63,751 nucleotides of DNA from assembly GCA_003164955.1 (NCBI GenBank), contig PLRW01000316.1, forward strand, positions 8,968 to 72,718, read 5' to 3'. The translations under genes and the position numbers were made by a program. Positions 1-8,352 of this stretch are shown here, piece after piece (the stretch's first letter is position 1; the number at the start of each line of letters is the position of its first letter). The stretch is from Actinomycetota bacterium (GTDB lineage: Bacteria; Actinomycetota; Actinomycetes; Streptosporangiales; Streptosporangiaceae). The notes below the pieces were generated by a model. That model was given only the letters and a program-made list of their open reading frames with translations. It did not search any database and was not told the origin of the DNA.

Positions 1-609
1 GCCCGCCAGCCGGGCCAGCCCGCCGAGCGAGCCGGCCGCGGGCCGTCCCTCGGTGGTGAACCGGAACACCAGCGGCGCCCGGTGCGGCGCCCCCGGCGTG
101 GTCGGGGCCGGGAGTTTCGAATCGCGGTACATCGGCCGCTCGTAGTCACGGGTGAACCGCTCGCGGGTGGAGTCGTCGGCGCCGGTGATCGCCGCGTTGA
201 GCCGCTGCCCGGTCTGGTGCATCAGCTCGTGGACGAGGACGGTCATGAACACCGTCTTGCCCGCCTCCTTGGCCCCGACCGGCACGATCAGGCGGCTGGG
301 CACGTTCCCGAAGTGCACGGGGAGGCGGCTGTGGCAGACCGGGCAGATCCGGATCGTCGTGTCGTCGCCGCACTCCGGGCAGGACGCCGGGCCCGGCCGC
401 CTTTCTCCGGGCCGCCCGTCTCCGGGGAAGGGCGGCGGCAGGGCCCCGGTGAAGCCGGTACGGGCGCGCAGCACCGGGTCGGCCTCCGGGGCGCAGCGCC
501 GTCCGGACCGGCTGATCCGGCCGGCGCACCGGAACCAGATCTGCCGCGCGGAGATCTCCTCGTAGCAGTACGGGCAGTACAGTGCGCCCAGTCCGCGTCC
601 TTGCCTCAC
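1..609 (-). CDS. Two-zinc-ribbon P-loop (putative TRAFAC/double-GTPase-type) protein, 3' end outside window
   Basis: The 203 N-terminal codons are visible; the gene runs off the left edge without a stop. The start is a GTG that overlaps the stop of the preceding gene (GTGA), which indicates translational coupling. A first zinc-ribbon-like set is C12-x2-C15 with C28 and C39. A second is C77-x2-C80 and C89-x2-C92. A Walker A motif, GAKEAGKT at residues 112-119, follows directly, so a nucleotide-binding domain begins near residue 105. Zinc ribbons ahead of a P-loop next to Hsp70 and GrpE genes resemble the actinobacterial proteins annotated as TRAFAC-clade or 'double-GTPase 2' proteins. That family assignment is inference from layout, because the G3/G4 motifs lie outside the window. 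It is the last visible gene of a four-gene operon. Confidence 0.7.
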   Translation of the reverse strand, partial: MRQGRGLGALYCPYCYEEISARQIWFRCAGRISRSGRRCAPEADPVLRARTGFTGALPPPFPGDGRPGERRPGPASCPECGDDTTIRICPVCHSRLPVHFGNVPSRLIVPVGAKEAGKTVFMTVLVHELMHQTGQRLNAAITGADDSTRERFTRDYERPMYRDSKLPAPTTPGAPHRAPLVFRFTTEGRPAAGSLGGLARLAG

Positions 610-3275
610 CGGACCCTCATTTCCTCCGCGGGCGGCGGGAAGAGCAGGATCGGGTCCTGGCCAGGGTTCCCAGGATCGGCGAAACAGGCCAGCCAGACCG
701 GGCGCGCCGTCACCTCCACGGCGATCGTGACCGGCTGGCCGGGCGCGATCGGCTGCGGGCCGGCCCGGTGCACCGTTTCCCCCTCGGCCGGGTCGTCCGG
801 AGCGTACGGGCCGACCGATTGCACGACGACCAGGGCGGGCAGCCGGGTTTCCCGTTCGGCGGACAGTTCGATGAGCCGCTGCCGTGGGTGCCAGCGGCTC
901 GCACGGCGGATCCGGTAGTGCACCGCCACCCCCCGGGCGGGCACGCGGACCCGCGCTGCCGGTGCGCTGAACCGGCCGCTGGGCTGGCCACTGGGCTGGC
1001 CGCTGGGCTGGCCGCTGGGCGAGCCACCGGGCAGCGGGAAGAGCGCGCGGACCTCGATGACCGTCTCCCCGGGCCCGGTCGTGATCGCCACGCCGCCCTC
1101 GTCGTCGTAGACGCGGCGAGAGCAACGGTGCTCGCCGCCTGGCCAGCGCACCAGCGCGTCGGTCGCGCCGCTGGGCCAGACCCAGCCCAGCCGCACATCG
1201 TCGTGCATCCGGCGCGCGGTCAGGTCACGGACCGTTTCGGCCAGCCGGACCTCCGTGACCTGGCCGACGACCGACACGTCGCGTCCCATGGTCAGCGCCA
1301 GCAGGTAGTGGTGGCCCGGCGGCAAGCGCACCTCCAGCGCCTCGCGGCCGTCCGGGCCACGTCGCGGCGCCCCCTTGATGACGGGCAGCCGGGCCGTTTC
1401 CCCGGGCCGCAGCAGGGTGCCGGCGGCCCACGGCGGCGGCTTGCCGCCGATCGCCAGCCGCACCTGGCCGTACGGCGGCGGTGTCCAGCGGGCGACGACC
1501 GCGCCCTCGACCGGCCCGGTGACGTCCAGATCCGTAACGGCCTCCGGCCGCGGCTCGGGCACCGCCCGCTCGACCACCCCGGCCGACAGGCGCCGCTGCC
1601 CGCCCGCGGTCCGGTAGACCGTCACGATCCGGTAGTAGTACTCGGTCCCCGTGCGCAGTCCGGTGTCGGTGAACCCGGTCAGCGCCGACTCGACCGGTGT
1701 CCCCTCCTCCGGCCCGCGGGGCGCGCGGCCGGCGTCGCGGATGACCAGGATGCGGTCCGCGCCGGGGTGCGGCTGCCAGCTGACGGCGACCGAGGTGTCG
1801 GCGGCCAGCACGGACACGCGCGTGACGTCCGGTGCGAACGTCACCGGCGGCGTGACGGCGGCCGGCGACCAGGCCTGGCCGTCGCGGCCGGCGAAGACGC
1901 TGTAGATGAGCTCCGCCCCCGGTGGGGCGCCGGTGTCCTCGGCCCTGTGCTGGGCGATACCGTCCACAGGGGTGCCTTCATCCGGCGAGGCGGGGGCCAC
2001 ATCCTGGCCGCGCCTGACCCGGTAGTGCACGCGGCCGGCCAGCTCCGGGACGGGCGCCCAGGTGACCACCACGTGGTCGCCGTCCAGCCGGGCGGCCACC
2101 TGGCGGGGCGGCGGCGGCGGCAGCGCGGCCAGTTGCCCGGAAAGGCCGGTGTCGTCGCGGGCCAGGTTCAGGGCCTGCGCGAGCAGCCGCGCCGCCTGCT
2201 CGGATTGGCCCTGGTCACGTTCGGCCCCGGCGCGCCGGCTCAGCTCGGAGACCTCGGCGTCCAGCGCGGCGAGCCGTTCGTGCAGCGGATCGGCGGCGGG
2301 CAGGCCGGCCTCCAGTCGCTGCGCGCCGCGCAGCCTGCCCGCGGCCAGCTCGTTCGTTATCTGCTGGCGCAGGGCCTCCAGCGTGCCCGGGGCCAGGACG
2401 GCGGCCGCGATCAGCCCGGCCTCGTCCTCGTCCAGGCCGAGTTCGGCGGCCTGGCTGGCGATGGCCCGCTGGAGGAAGCCGGCCCGCGCGAGCTGCCGTA
2501 GCGGTTCGACGACCTCGGACAGCAGCAGCGCGTCCAGCTCTCCGGGCTGGCGCGCCGCCGTGCGCAGGATGGCCAGGACGTTCTCGCTGGCCGCCTTGGC
2601 CGGATCGGTATAGGGGAGGGCGTCCACCCGGCCCCGGGCCGCGGCGATCGCGCCGGTGTCCAGTGACTGCCCGCCGGCCAGCCGGAACCCGTCCAGGATC
2701 CGGAAGCCGCGGGGCACCGCGTCGCCGAAGACGACCTCGGCCGACAGCGACCGGCCGAGCGACGTGAGGTACCGGGCCAGGTCGGCCTGCTTGGGGTGCG
2801 GCTGGGACAGCGGCGGGAAGTCCCGCACCACCCGGACGCCCGCCTGCCGCAGCGCCCCGGCGACCTCGGCGTCGCTGACGCCCCCGCCGGCGGCATCGCG
2901 CAGCCGGGTCACCGTGGCGGGCCCGGCGTGCGTGGCCGCGCCCGCTTCGGTCTCGGCCAGGCGCCGCAGCCGTTCCGCGGTTTCCTGGCGGGCGTGCGCC
3001 TGGCGCTCGGCGAAGCGCCGCAGCGTTAGCCGCCCGCTCCGTTCGAGCGTGCCGTGCGCGGCGATCAGCGCGCGGGCGAGCGGGCCGTACGTCCGGTGGC
3101 TGGCGAGCTCACGCCAGTAGCCGGTGACCGCGGCGATGTGCTCCGCGAACAGCGCCGGATCGGAGAGACCGGGCGGCAGGCCGTACCGCACGTAGAGGTC
3201 CGGGGGAGGCACGTTGCCGGACCTCCGCGCCGGGTCCATGACGTCGCGGCGGTACCGCTCCCGGTCCCAGTCCAC
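606..3275 (-). CDS. Large fibronectin-type-III repeat protein of the Hsp70/GrpE operon
   Basis: An 889-residue protein starting with GTG directly after the Hsp70 stop codon (no spacer). Residues 1-370 are Arg/Glu/Ala/Leu-rich and predicted helical, with coiled-coil-like stretches. From about 385 onward come several beta-rich modules with fibronectin-III character, for example 'VTWAPVPELAGRVHYRVRR', 'VSWQPHPGADRILVIR' and 'GTEYYYRIVTVYR'. Residues 750-765 are a Pro-Ser-Gly-Gln repeat encoded by a 12-bp tandem repeat. I see no signal peptide or membrane segment, so it is probably cytoplasmic, which is unusual for FN3 proteins and suggests a scaffold or adaptor. Its function is unknown; co-transcription with Hsp70, GrpE and a putative GTPase suggests it is the client or bridging component. 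Confidence 0.8.
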   Translation of the reverse strand: MDWDRERYRRDVMDPARRSGNVPPPDLYVRYGLPPGLSDPALFAEHIAAVTGYWRELASHRTYGPLARALIAAHGTLERSGRLTLRRFAERQAHARQETAERLRRLAETEAGAATHAGPATVTRLRDAAGGGVSDAEVAGALRQAGVRVVRDFPPLSQPHPKQADLARYLTSLGRSLSAEVVFGDAVPRGFRILDGFRLAGGQSLDTGAIAAARGRVDALPYTDPAKAASENVLAILRTAARQPGELDALLLSEVVEPLRQLARAGFLQRAIASQAAELGLDEDEAGLIAAAVLAPGTLEALRQQITNELAAGRLRGAQRLEAGLPAADPLHERLAALDAEVSELSRRAGAERDQGQSEQAARLLAQALNLARDDTGLSGQLAALPPPPPRQVAARLDGDHVVVTWAPVPELAGRVHYRVRRGQDVAPASPDEGTPVDGIAQHRAEDTGAPPGAELIYSVFAGRDGQAWSPAAVTPPVTFAPDVTRVSVLAADTSVAVSWQPHPGADRILVIRDAGRAPRGPEEGTPVESALTGFTDTGLRTGTEYYYRIVTVYRTAGGQRRLSAGVVERAVPEPRPEAVTDLDVTGPVEGAVVARWTPPPYGQVRLAIGGKPPPWAAGTLLRPGETARLPVIKGAPRRGPDGREALEVRLPPGHHYLLALTMGRDVSVVGQVTEVRLAETVRDLTARRMHDDVRLGWVWPSGATDALVRWPGGEHRCSRRVYDDEGGVAITTGPGETVIEVRALFPLPGGSPSGQPSGQPSGQPSGRFSAPAARVRVPARGVAVHYRIRRASRWHPRQRLIELSAERETRLPALVVVQSVGPYAPDDPAEGETVHRAGPQPIAPGQPVTIAVEVTARPVWLACFADPGNPGQDPILLFPPPAEEMRVR
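976..1023 (-). repeat. 12-bp tandem repeat, 4 copies, encoding PSGQ
   Basis: Four near-perfect 12-bp units lie inside the FN3 gene. In frame they encode a (PSGQ)n linker between the penultimate and last beta-domains. The unit length is a multiple of three, so copy-number changes would keep the reading frame. Confidence 0.9.
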
Positions 3276-4925
3276 CTATCCGTTCACCTCGTAGCGGGCC
3301 ACCGCGCTGGTGGCCCGCTGTACCTCGGCCTCGTCGAGACCGCCGATCTGGATGTCGAAACGGACCTCGCGACCCGAGTCCGCTTCCTGGCCGTGTACCT
3401 TCAGCAGGCCGGTTTCGGTCATATGGAAAACGACCTGGAACGGGGCCCCGGCCGGCCGGGGCGGCAGCTCGCTGAGCACGCCCTCGCCGATGTGCGTGTT
3501 GTGCTCGAGCTCTTCGGAGGCGACCGAACCGGCCTGTTCCCACACCTCCAGGCTGACCTCACGCTGATCGTCCTTGACCGTGCGGAACGTTTCCGGCCCG
3601 GTGTCGGCCGGCAGCGGGGTGTTCGCCGTGAGCAGGTGCACGATGTAGTGCCGGGCGCGATGTGGATCCGTGGCGAACACGGGGTCCTTGCTGTCGACCA
3701 CCTTGAGCCCGAAAGCGCGTGGCACGACGGTCGCCACCCGTTTGCGGGCGATGCTGCGGACCTGTTCCTCGCTGATCCCGAGCTGGTCCGCGACCTCCTG
3801 CGTGGTGCTGTCAGTCGGGCCGGCGGTGCCATCGCCCGGGCCGTCAGTTGCGCCGCCCATGCCCTCCTGCACCTTCTGCATGAGGGCGAACAGGGCGGCG
3901 CCCTTGGCCACGGCCAGGTGCGGATCCTGCAGGCGGGCCTCCAGCCCGAACCGCTCCTTCAGCACGCGGGCGATGGCCGGCGTGATCGTCATGCCGCCGA
4001 CCAGCAGCACGTCGTCGAAATGCTCGACGCCCTTCTCCCGCGCGGTGGCGATCGTTCTCTCGGTGATCTCCATGGTGCGCTCGAGCAGCTCGGACGTGAG
4101 CTCTTCCAGCTGTTCCCTGGTCACCTCCAGCGGCACCACCCGGCCGTCGAACCGCACGTTGTACCGGCGGGTCTGGGTGGCGCTGAGCTGCTTCTTGAGC
4201 TGCTCCGCGGAGGTGGCCAGGTCCTGCATGAACTGCTCGTCGGACGCCGGGTCGAGCTGCGGATGCTGCTCGGTGAAACCGTCCAGCAGGAAGCTGATGA
4301 TGGCGGAATCCCAGTCGGCCCCGCCCAGGTGGTGATTGCCGTCGGTGCAGACGACCAGCACGTCGTCGCCCTCGATGCGGATGACGGTGGTGTCGAACGT
4401 CCCGCCGCCGAGGTCGTAGATGAAGATGTGCCGTGCTCCGCCGTCGTGCCCGAGCGTCTCGTAGTTGAGCGCGGCGGCCACCGGCTCGGCCAGGACATCG
4501 AGCACGTTCAGCCCGGCGATCTGCCCGGCCTTGCGGGTCGCCTCGCGTTCCAGCACCCCGAAGTAGGCCGGCACGGTGATCACCACATCACGGATCTGTT
4601 CACCGGTCTGCTCCTGGGCCGCCCGGGCCAGCTCGCGCAGAATCAGCGCGGAGATCGACTCGGGTGTGTGGTCCTGCCCGTGGAATGCGTAGTGGACGTC
4701 CTGTCCCATCTGCCGTTTGATCAGCTCGACGACCAGGTGCGGAGCGAGCAGCGCCGAGTCCTTGGCCTGCCGGCCGACGACCACATTCTCGGGCGACTCG
4801 AAATAGACCACGGACGGGGTGGTGTCCTCGCCGACCGCGCTCTTCAGGACGACCGGGCGTCCCGTCTCGTCCACGTACGCGATGCAGGAGTAGGTGGTAC
4901 CAAGGTCGATGCCATAGGTAGCCAT
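3276..4925 (-). CDS. Hsp70-family (DnaK-like) chaperone without C-terminal lid
   Basis: 549 residues. Hsp70 signatures are clear: phosphate-1 motif DLGTTYS at 7-13, phosphate-2 motif IYDLGGGTFDTTVI near 200, and adenosine motif VGGMTITPAI near 310. After the ATPase domain comes a Gly/Asp/Thr-rich spacer with 'GISEEQVRSIARKR', then a beta-type substrate-binding region ('NTHIGEGVLSELPP'). The protein ends there. The alpha-helical lid and acidic tail of housekeeping DnaK (about 610-640 aa) are absent, and the usual DVTPLSLG linker region is replaced by 'VVPRAFGLKVVDSKDP'. It lies 6 bp after the GrpE-like gene and abuts the FN3 gene. This is a specialised paralogue, not housekeeping dnaK; there is no DnaJ gene beside it. 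Confidence 0.93.
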   Translation of the reverse strand: MATYGIDLGTTYSCIAYVDETGRPVVLKSAVGEDTTPSVVYFESPENVVVGRQAKDSALLAPHLVVELIKRQMGQDVHYAFHGQDHTPESISALILRELARAAQEQTGEQIRDVVITVPAYFGVLEREATRKAGQIAGLNVLDVLAEPVAAALNYETLGHDGGARHIFIYDLGGGTFDTTVIRIEGDDVLVVCTDGNHHLGGADWDSAIISFLLDGFTEQHPQLDPASDEQFMQDLATSAEQLKKQLSATQTRRYNVRFDGRVVPLEVTREQLEELTSELLERTMEITERTIATAREKGVEHFDDVLLVGGMTITPAIARVLKERFGLEARLQDPHLAVAKGAALFALMQKVQEGMGGATDGPGDGTAGPTDSTTQEVADQLGISEEQVRSIARKRVATVVPRAFGLKVVDSKDPVFATDPHRARHYIVHLLTANTPLPADTGPETFRTVKDDQREVSLEVWEQAGSVASEELEHNTHIGEGVLSELPPRPAGAPFQVVFHMTETGLLKVHGQEADSGREVRFDIQIGGLDEAEVQRATSAVARYEVNG

Positions 4926-4931
4926 GTCACC

Positions 4932-5543
4932 TCACTGTGAGTGCGCTTGGCCGGGAGGCGGCCCGGTTTCGGGGCTATCAGGGGCCGTGTCCCGGCGGGG
5001 GGAGTACTGATGGAAACGCGCGTGCAGCGGGCGCCTGACCCGGCCGGTGCCGCGCTCGGCGAACCCGGCCGCGACCACCTCGGCCACCGTGTTGTGCCGG
5101 GATTCGTCGTCGCAGGGCACCACGGCCAGCGGGCGGTGCCGCTCGCGCAGAAAGGGATCGCCGGGCTCGGCGGAGAAGACCTCGTATCCGCAACGGTCCA
5201 GGATCTGCGCGACGTCCTCGGCGAACGACCAGAGCAGCGGATCGGCCTGGCCGCCGGTCCCCAGTCGGTGCGCTTCGCGGCTGAGCTGGTCATACAGCCG
5301 GATGAGGTCCGCGACCACGGGCTCCAGGACGGCCCGGCTGATTCCGCCGCGGAGCCGCTGGTTTTCCTCGTGCAGCCGGTCGATGAGCGATTCCCGGTGT
5401 GCTGAGCGGCGGTGGAACTCCGAAAGCTGCCCCTCGACCTTGTCGAAGCGGCCGGCGAGTTCGCCCAGGATCGCCACCGCGTAGCCGGCCGCCGTCGCCG
5501 GGGTCTCCTCCGGCACGGCTCGATCCTCGTCTTTCTCGGTCAC
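4932..5543 (-). CDS. GrpE-like nucleotide exchange factor
   Basis: 203 residues. An N-terminal long helix with coiled-coil character (about 25-75, 'GQLSEFHRRSAHRESLIDRL') is followed by a GrpE-type head ('LLWSFAEDVAQILDRCGYEVF', then 'NTVAEVVAAGF'), matching GrpE's VxxVxxxGY-like ending. A Pro-rich tail of about 30 residues follows. GrpE proteins release ADP from Hsp70; this one probably serves the lidless Hsp70 encoded 6 bp downstream. It is the first gene of the four-gene minus-strand operon, so the promoter must lie in the AT-richer stretch upstream. The start ATG/GTG choice is not marked by a strong Shine-Dalgarno, so a few residues' uncertainty remains. Confidence 0.82.
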   Translation of the reverse strand: MTEKDEDRAVPEETPATAAGYAVAILGELAGRFDKVEGQLSEFHRRSAHRESLIDRLHEENQRLRGGISRAVLEPVVADLIRLYDQLSREAHRLGTGGQADPLLWSFAEDVAQILDRCGYEVFSAEPGDPFLRERHRPLAVVPCDDESRHNTVAEVVAAGFAERGTGRVRRPLHARFHQYSPRRDTAPDSPETGPPPGQAHSQ

Positions 5544-5625
5544 GGCGCCACCTGTTTGCTAAGGACACACCAGAAAAAGCATCGCTCACCTGCGGCAAAG
5601 TCACCAGCCCCGAAGTTACCCGCTT

Positions 5626-5651
5626 GTTATAGCTGACGAAATAACCGTCAG
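5626..5651 (-). promoter_or_regulatory. Putative promoter and operator of the grpE-hsp70 operon
   Basis: On the minus strand a TATAAC -10-like hexamer (5631-5626) is immediately preceded by a perfect inverted repeat, CTGACG-N7-CGTCAG (5633-5651). This sits about 85 bp upstream of the GrpE start. The inverted repeat overlaps the expected -35 region, so a repressor bound there could block the promoter. It does not match CIRCE or the HAIR heat-shock operators. Confidence 0.4.
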
Positions 5652-5869
5652 GCCCGCCGCAATGCGAAGACAAGTATGTGCATGCTCCCATTCTGATGTC
5701 CCGGAAAGCGGGCGGATCAGGTCACCGAATTCGGCCATCGCCCGGCCGCCGGCCACTCGCCTACCGTTGTCATTACGGCGCGATGATGCGGCTGAGACTG
5801 CAGGTGCCCGGCACGGTTCTCGTGCCGTCCAAGAATCCGGTGGACAACGCGCGCCGCGCCTGCGCCCGT

Positions 5870-6038
5870 TTAATTCCGATCGTTACCGGGATTTCGAGAC
5901 GGTCCGGTCGGGCTACCCGAGCACGAGCACGACCGGTTCATCGCGCGCCCGCGCGGCCTGCCGGGGCTCTGGACCCTGGACGGGAACACCCGCCTGCGCG
6001 CCGCCTGGCCCGCTGCGTCCCCCCGGCCCACCGCCTGA
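5870..6038 (+). pseudogene. Possible remnant of a bacterial sugar transferase C-terminal part
   Basis: One frame ending at TGA 6036-6038 reads 'EHEHDRFIARPRGLPGLW' followed by 'TLDGNTRLRAAW'. This resembles the 'Y-E-x-H-x-x-R-F-x-x-x-P-G-x-T-G-L-W-x-x-x-G' region of undecaprenyl-phosphate sugar transferases. The upstream part of the match ('RYRDFETVRSGYP') lies in another frame, so a frameshift near 5917 would be required. No start or intact domain exists. This is pattern recognition on a short stretch and could be chance. Confidence 0.3.
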
Positions 6039-6110
6039 CCCGCCGGCGTCCCTGGCCGGGGGAATCGTCTGACTTGAGATGATTTGCACTCGGCGAAGCT
6101 TTGGGTTCCT

Positions 6111-6126
6111 CTCAGCTTTCGCTCAG
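6111..6126 (+). promoter_or_regulatory. CTCAG direct repeat with 11-bp period upstream of GT-C-like gene
   Basis: CTCAG occurs at 6111-6115 and again at 6122-6126, one helical turn apart, about 85 bp before the chosen start of the next gene. Such spacing is typical of OmpR/PhoB-family response-regulator sites. No cognate regulator is in the window. Confidence 0.3.
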
Positions 6127-6206
6127 AGAGATATGCGCATTATGTGGGCACATGTGACACGCGGGCCGCAGGCCGGAGCGATCGCGGATCTGGGAGGCGG
6201 CGGCTG

Positions 6207-8009
6207 GTGGGGAACCTGCTCGTGGCGCGCGACCGATGGCAGCGGCGCGCGGATCCCGCCGCCGCGGTGCCCGCGGTGCGCCACTGGTCGCGGCGATGGG
6301 CATTGTGGCTCACGCTCGGTTACCTGGGGCAGGTGGCGCTCCGGCTATGGCTCAGCCGGTCGCAGAGCGTGCCGCTGGCCAACCCGGACGAATCCGCGTA
6401 CCTGGTGATCGCGCGGGTGCTCGCGGGGGCCGGGGCGCCGTCCGACTTCTCCTACGGGACGCTGTACGAGAGCGGCTACCCGCTGCTCCTGGTGCCGATC
6501 TACTGGTTCACCAGCAACTCGGTCACCGTCTATCACGCCACCATGGTGGTCAACGCCGTGGTCAACGCGGCCCTCATGCCGCTGGCCTACCTGATGTTCC
6601 GGCGCCTGGCCCTGCGCCGCTGGGTCGCGTTCGCGGCGTCGGCGGTCGCCGCGGTCGTGCCGGAGGGTGTTTTCTACACGCAGTACGCGCTGTCCGATGC
6701 GATCTTCCCGGTCGTGGTCCTGGCGTGGCTGCTCACCGTGCATAGCTGGCTGACCGCGCGGAGCCGCCGCGGCTCCGTGAGCGCGGCGGTGGGTTCGGCC
6801 CTGCTCGCCGGGTACGCCTACGCCGTTCACCCGCGTGGTCTCGTCGTGGTGATCGGGTTCGCGGTCGTGGCGGTCCTGGCCACGGTGCGCCGGATGGTTC
6901 CCGCGTGGACGCTGGCCGCCGCGGGGCTGGCGCTGGCCGCGGTCGTGGAGGCCGCGTTCCTCCTCAACCGCCACATCTCGGACCTGCTCTACCCGGAGGG
7001 ACCGCGCAGCCTGACCGGCCAGGCCGTGTCCCGGCTGACCAACGTCAAGGACCAGCTCAACGTGCTGGAGATGGCGGGCGGCGAGCTGTGGCGGCTCACC
7101 CTCGACACGTGGGGGATCGCGGCGGTCGGCCTGATCGCGACGGCCGTGGCGGTCTTCCGCCGGGGGGTCCGCCGGGACCTGCGGATCATGGCTGCCCTCA
7201 CCGTACTGGTCACGCTGGCCATCGTGTACGTCGCGCCCGCGGCGCTGCCGGCGGGCCAGCAGCCGACGTGGGCCTCCGGGCGCTATCCGGATGCGATGAG
7301 CGTCACGTTCTTCATCGTGGGCATCGTAGTCCTGCTCCGGGTGCGCGGCTGGCGGCTCGTCGGCTACGCGGCCGCCGCCATGGCCCTGGGCGCCGGGACC
7401 GCCGTGGTCGTCGTCCGCTACGCGGGCGCGCGCCAGCAGGTGACCGGCTTCGGCGCGTTCAACTGGGCTGACCCGGCGGTGCTCACGCAGGGCTGGAACT
7501 ACGTCAGCGTGCCGGCGGCGACCGTGGTCGGCCTGTCGCTGCTGGCGTTCTGGGTCCTGGCCGCGCTGGCCCTGCGCTGGCTGTCCGGGCGGTCGTTCGC
7601 GCGCTGGCGCGCCGCGCTGCTCGTGCCGATCGCCGCGATGAACTTGTTCGCGCTGGTGCAGATGACCACGCACATCTCCCGGGCCAGCACCCCGGCCCAG
7701 CGGGCCAACTCGCTGGCCCTGGTCACCGCGGCCGGGCTGAGACCCGGCGACCAGGTCGCGGTCGACGAGGGGTTCTGGGCCGACTGGATAAGCTGGATAC
7801 CCCAGTCGTACGAGGTGTGGTGGACCAAGCTGGACTTCTTCTCCGCCGACAGCGCGCCGGTGCCGGCCGGGACGACGGTCGTCGAGGTGCCCTGGCCGGC
7901 CGGGAAACCAGCCGGCGCGAGCTGGGCCAAGGCCCCGGCGGGCTGGCACGTCGTGGCGCAGAACCGGGTCTACAACTGGGTCGAATGGCGCGCGCCCGCC
8001 AGCCACTGA
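6207..8009 (+). CDS. Polytopic GT-C-like membrane glycosyltransferase
   Basis: About 600 residues with roughly 11-13 hydrophobic segments. The first extracytoplasmic loop carries 'LANPDESAYLVIARVL', an acidic D-E pair in the place expected for the catalytic loop of GT-C enzymes (dolichol/polyprenyl-phosphate-sugar users such as the GT39/GT83 families). A short soluble C-terminal domain begins around residue 500. I chose GTG 6207 because GGGAGG lies 9 bp upstream; an upstream in-frame ATG (6084) would add a 41-residue Arg-rich extension without a ribosome site. Donor and acceptor cannot be told from sequence. It is monocistronic as far as visible. Confidence 0.7.
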   Translation: MGNLLVARDRWQRRADPAAAVPAVRHWSRRWALWLTLGYLGQVALRLWLSRSQSVPLANPDESAYLVIARVLAGAGAPSDFSYGTLYESGYPLLLVPIYWFTSNSVTVYHATMVVNAVVNAALMPLAYLMFRRLALRRWVAFAASAVAAVVPEGVFYTQYALSDAIFPVVVLAWLLTVHSWLTARSRRGSVSAAVGSALLAGYAYAVHPRGLVVVIGFAVVAVLATVRRMVPAWTLAAAGLALAAVVEAAFLLNRHISDLLYPEGPRSLTGQAVSRLTNVKDQLNVLEMAGGELWRLTLDTWGIAAVGLIATAVAVFRRGVRRDLRIMAALTVLVTLAIVYVAPAALPAGQQPTWASGRYPDAMSVTFFIVGIVVLLRVRGWRLVGYAAAAMALGAGTAVVVVRYAGARQQVTGFGAFNWADPAVLTQGWNYVSVPAATVVGLSLLAFWVLAALALRWLSGRSFARWRAALLVPIAAMNLFALVQMTTHISRASTPAQRANSLALVTAAGLRPGDQVAVDEGFWADWISWIPQSYEVWWTKLDFFSADSAPVPAGTTVVEVPWPAGKPAGASWAKAPAGWHVVAQNRVYNWVEWRAPASH

Positions 8010-8034
8010 GGCGCCCGCGAGCCGGCCGGCGGCC

Positions 8035-8352
8035 TCAGTGGCCGGCGCTTTCGGCGGCCCGCCCTTCGCGCCCTTCGCGCTGGAGCAGCCTGAGCTCGCG
8101 CTCGTCGTAGCCGCCCCAGATGCCGAACTCCTGGCCGGTGGCCAGCGCGAACGCCAGGCATTGCGGCTGGACCGGGCAACGGGCACAGACCGACTTGGCC
8201 TGCTGAGCGTCCGCCGCACCGCGGCCGACCGAGCTGATCGGGAAGAACAGCTCGGGGTCGGCGCGGCGGCAGGCGGCAGACTCCCGCCACCAGGCGGCGC
8301 CGTCGGGATCATGAGCGCGAGTGCGGCCGTCAACTTGGGAGGCGATCGTCAC
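8035..8352 (-). CDS. WhiB-family iron-sulfur transcriptional regulator
   Basis: 105 residues. Four cysteines, C28, C56-x2-C59 and C65, give the WhiB [4Fe-4S] pattern. The G(I/V)WGG turn ('GIWGGYDERELR', 78-89) and a basic tail follow. WhiB-like proteins bind sigma factor region 4 and regulate sporulation, redox or antibiotic genes in actinobacteria. The GTG start is preceded by an excellent Shine-Dalgarno (GAGGAGGA). The gene is divergent from the MerR-type regulator with only 58 bp between start codons, so the two must share control elements. Its subclass (WhiB1-7) cannot be fixed; the tail lacks a WhiB7 AT-hook-like RGRP. Confidence 0.95.
   Translation of the reverse strand: MTIASQVDGRTRAHDPDGAAWWRESAACRRADPELFFPISSVGRGAADAQQAKSVCARCPVQPQCLAFALATGQEFGIWGGYDERELRLLQREGREGRAAESAGH

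Larger units (their letters stand above)
5544..6206. other. 663-bp intergenic stretch with two promoters and a gene remnant
   Basis: This gap separates the divergent GrpE operon and the GT-C-like gene. Its left 130 bp are AT-richer and hold the likely operon promoter. The middle shows a decayed coding fragment (about 5870-6038). The last 100 bp hold a CTCAG direct repeat ahead of the plus-strand gene. No intact gene is apparent. Confidence 0.6.

Noticed and set aside
582..2501. Long open frame on the plus strand opposite the FN3 gene
   Set aside because: Arg/Gly/Ala/Pro-rich translation typical of antisense frames in GC-rich genes; no domain; lies wholly inside a better-supported gene.
5544..5700. 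CIRCE or HAIR heat-shock operator before the GrpE operon
   Set aside because: Neither TTAGCACTC-N9-GAGTGCTAA nor CTTGAGT-N7-ACTCAAG is present; only the unrelated CTGACG repeat is seen.
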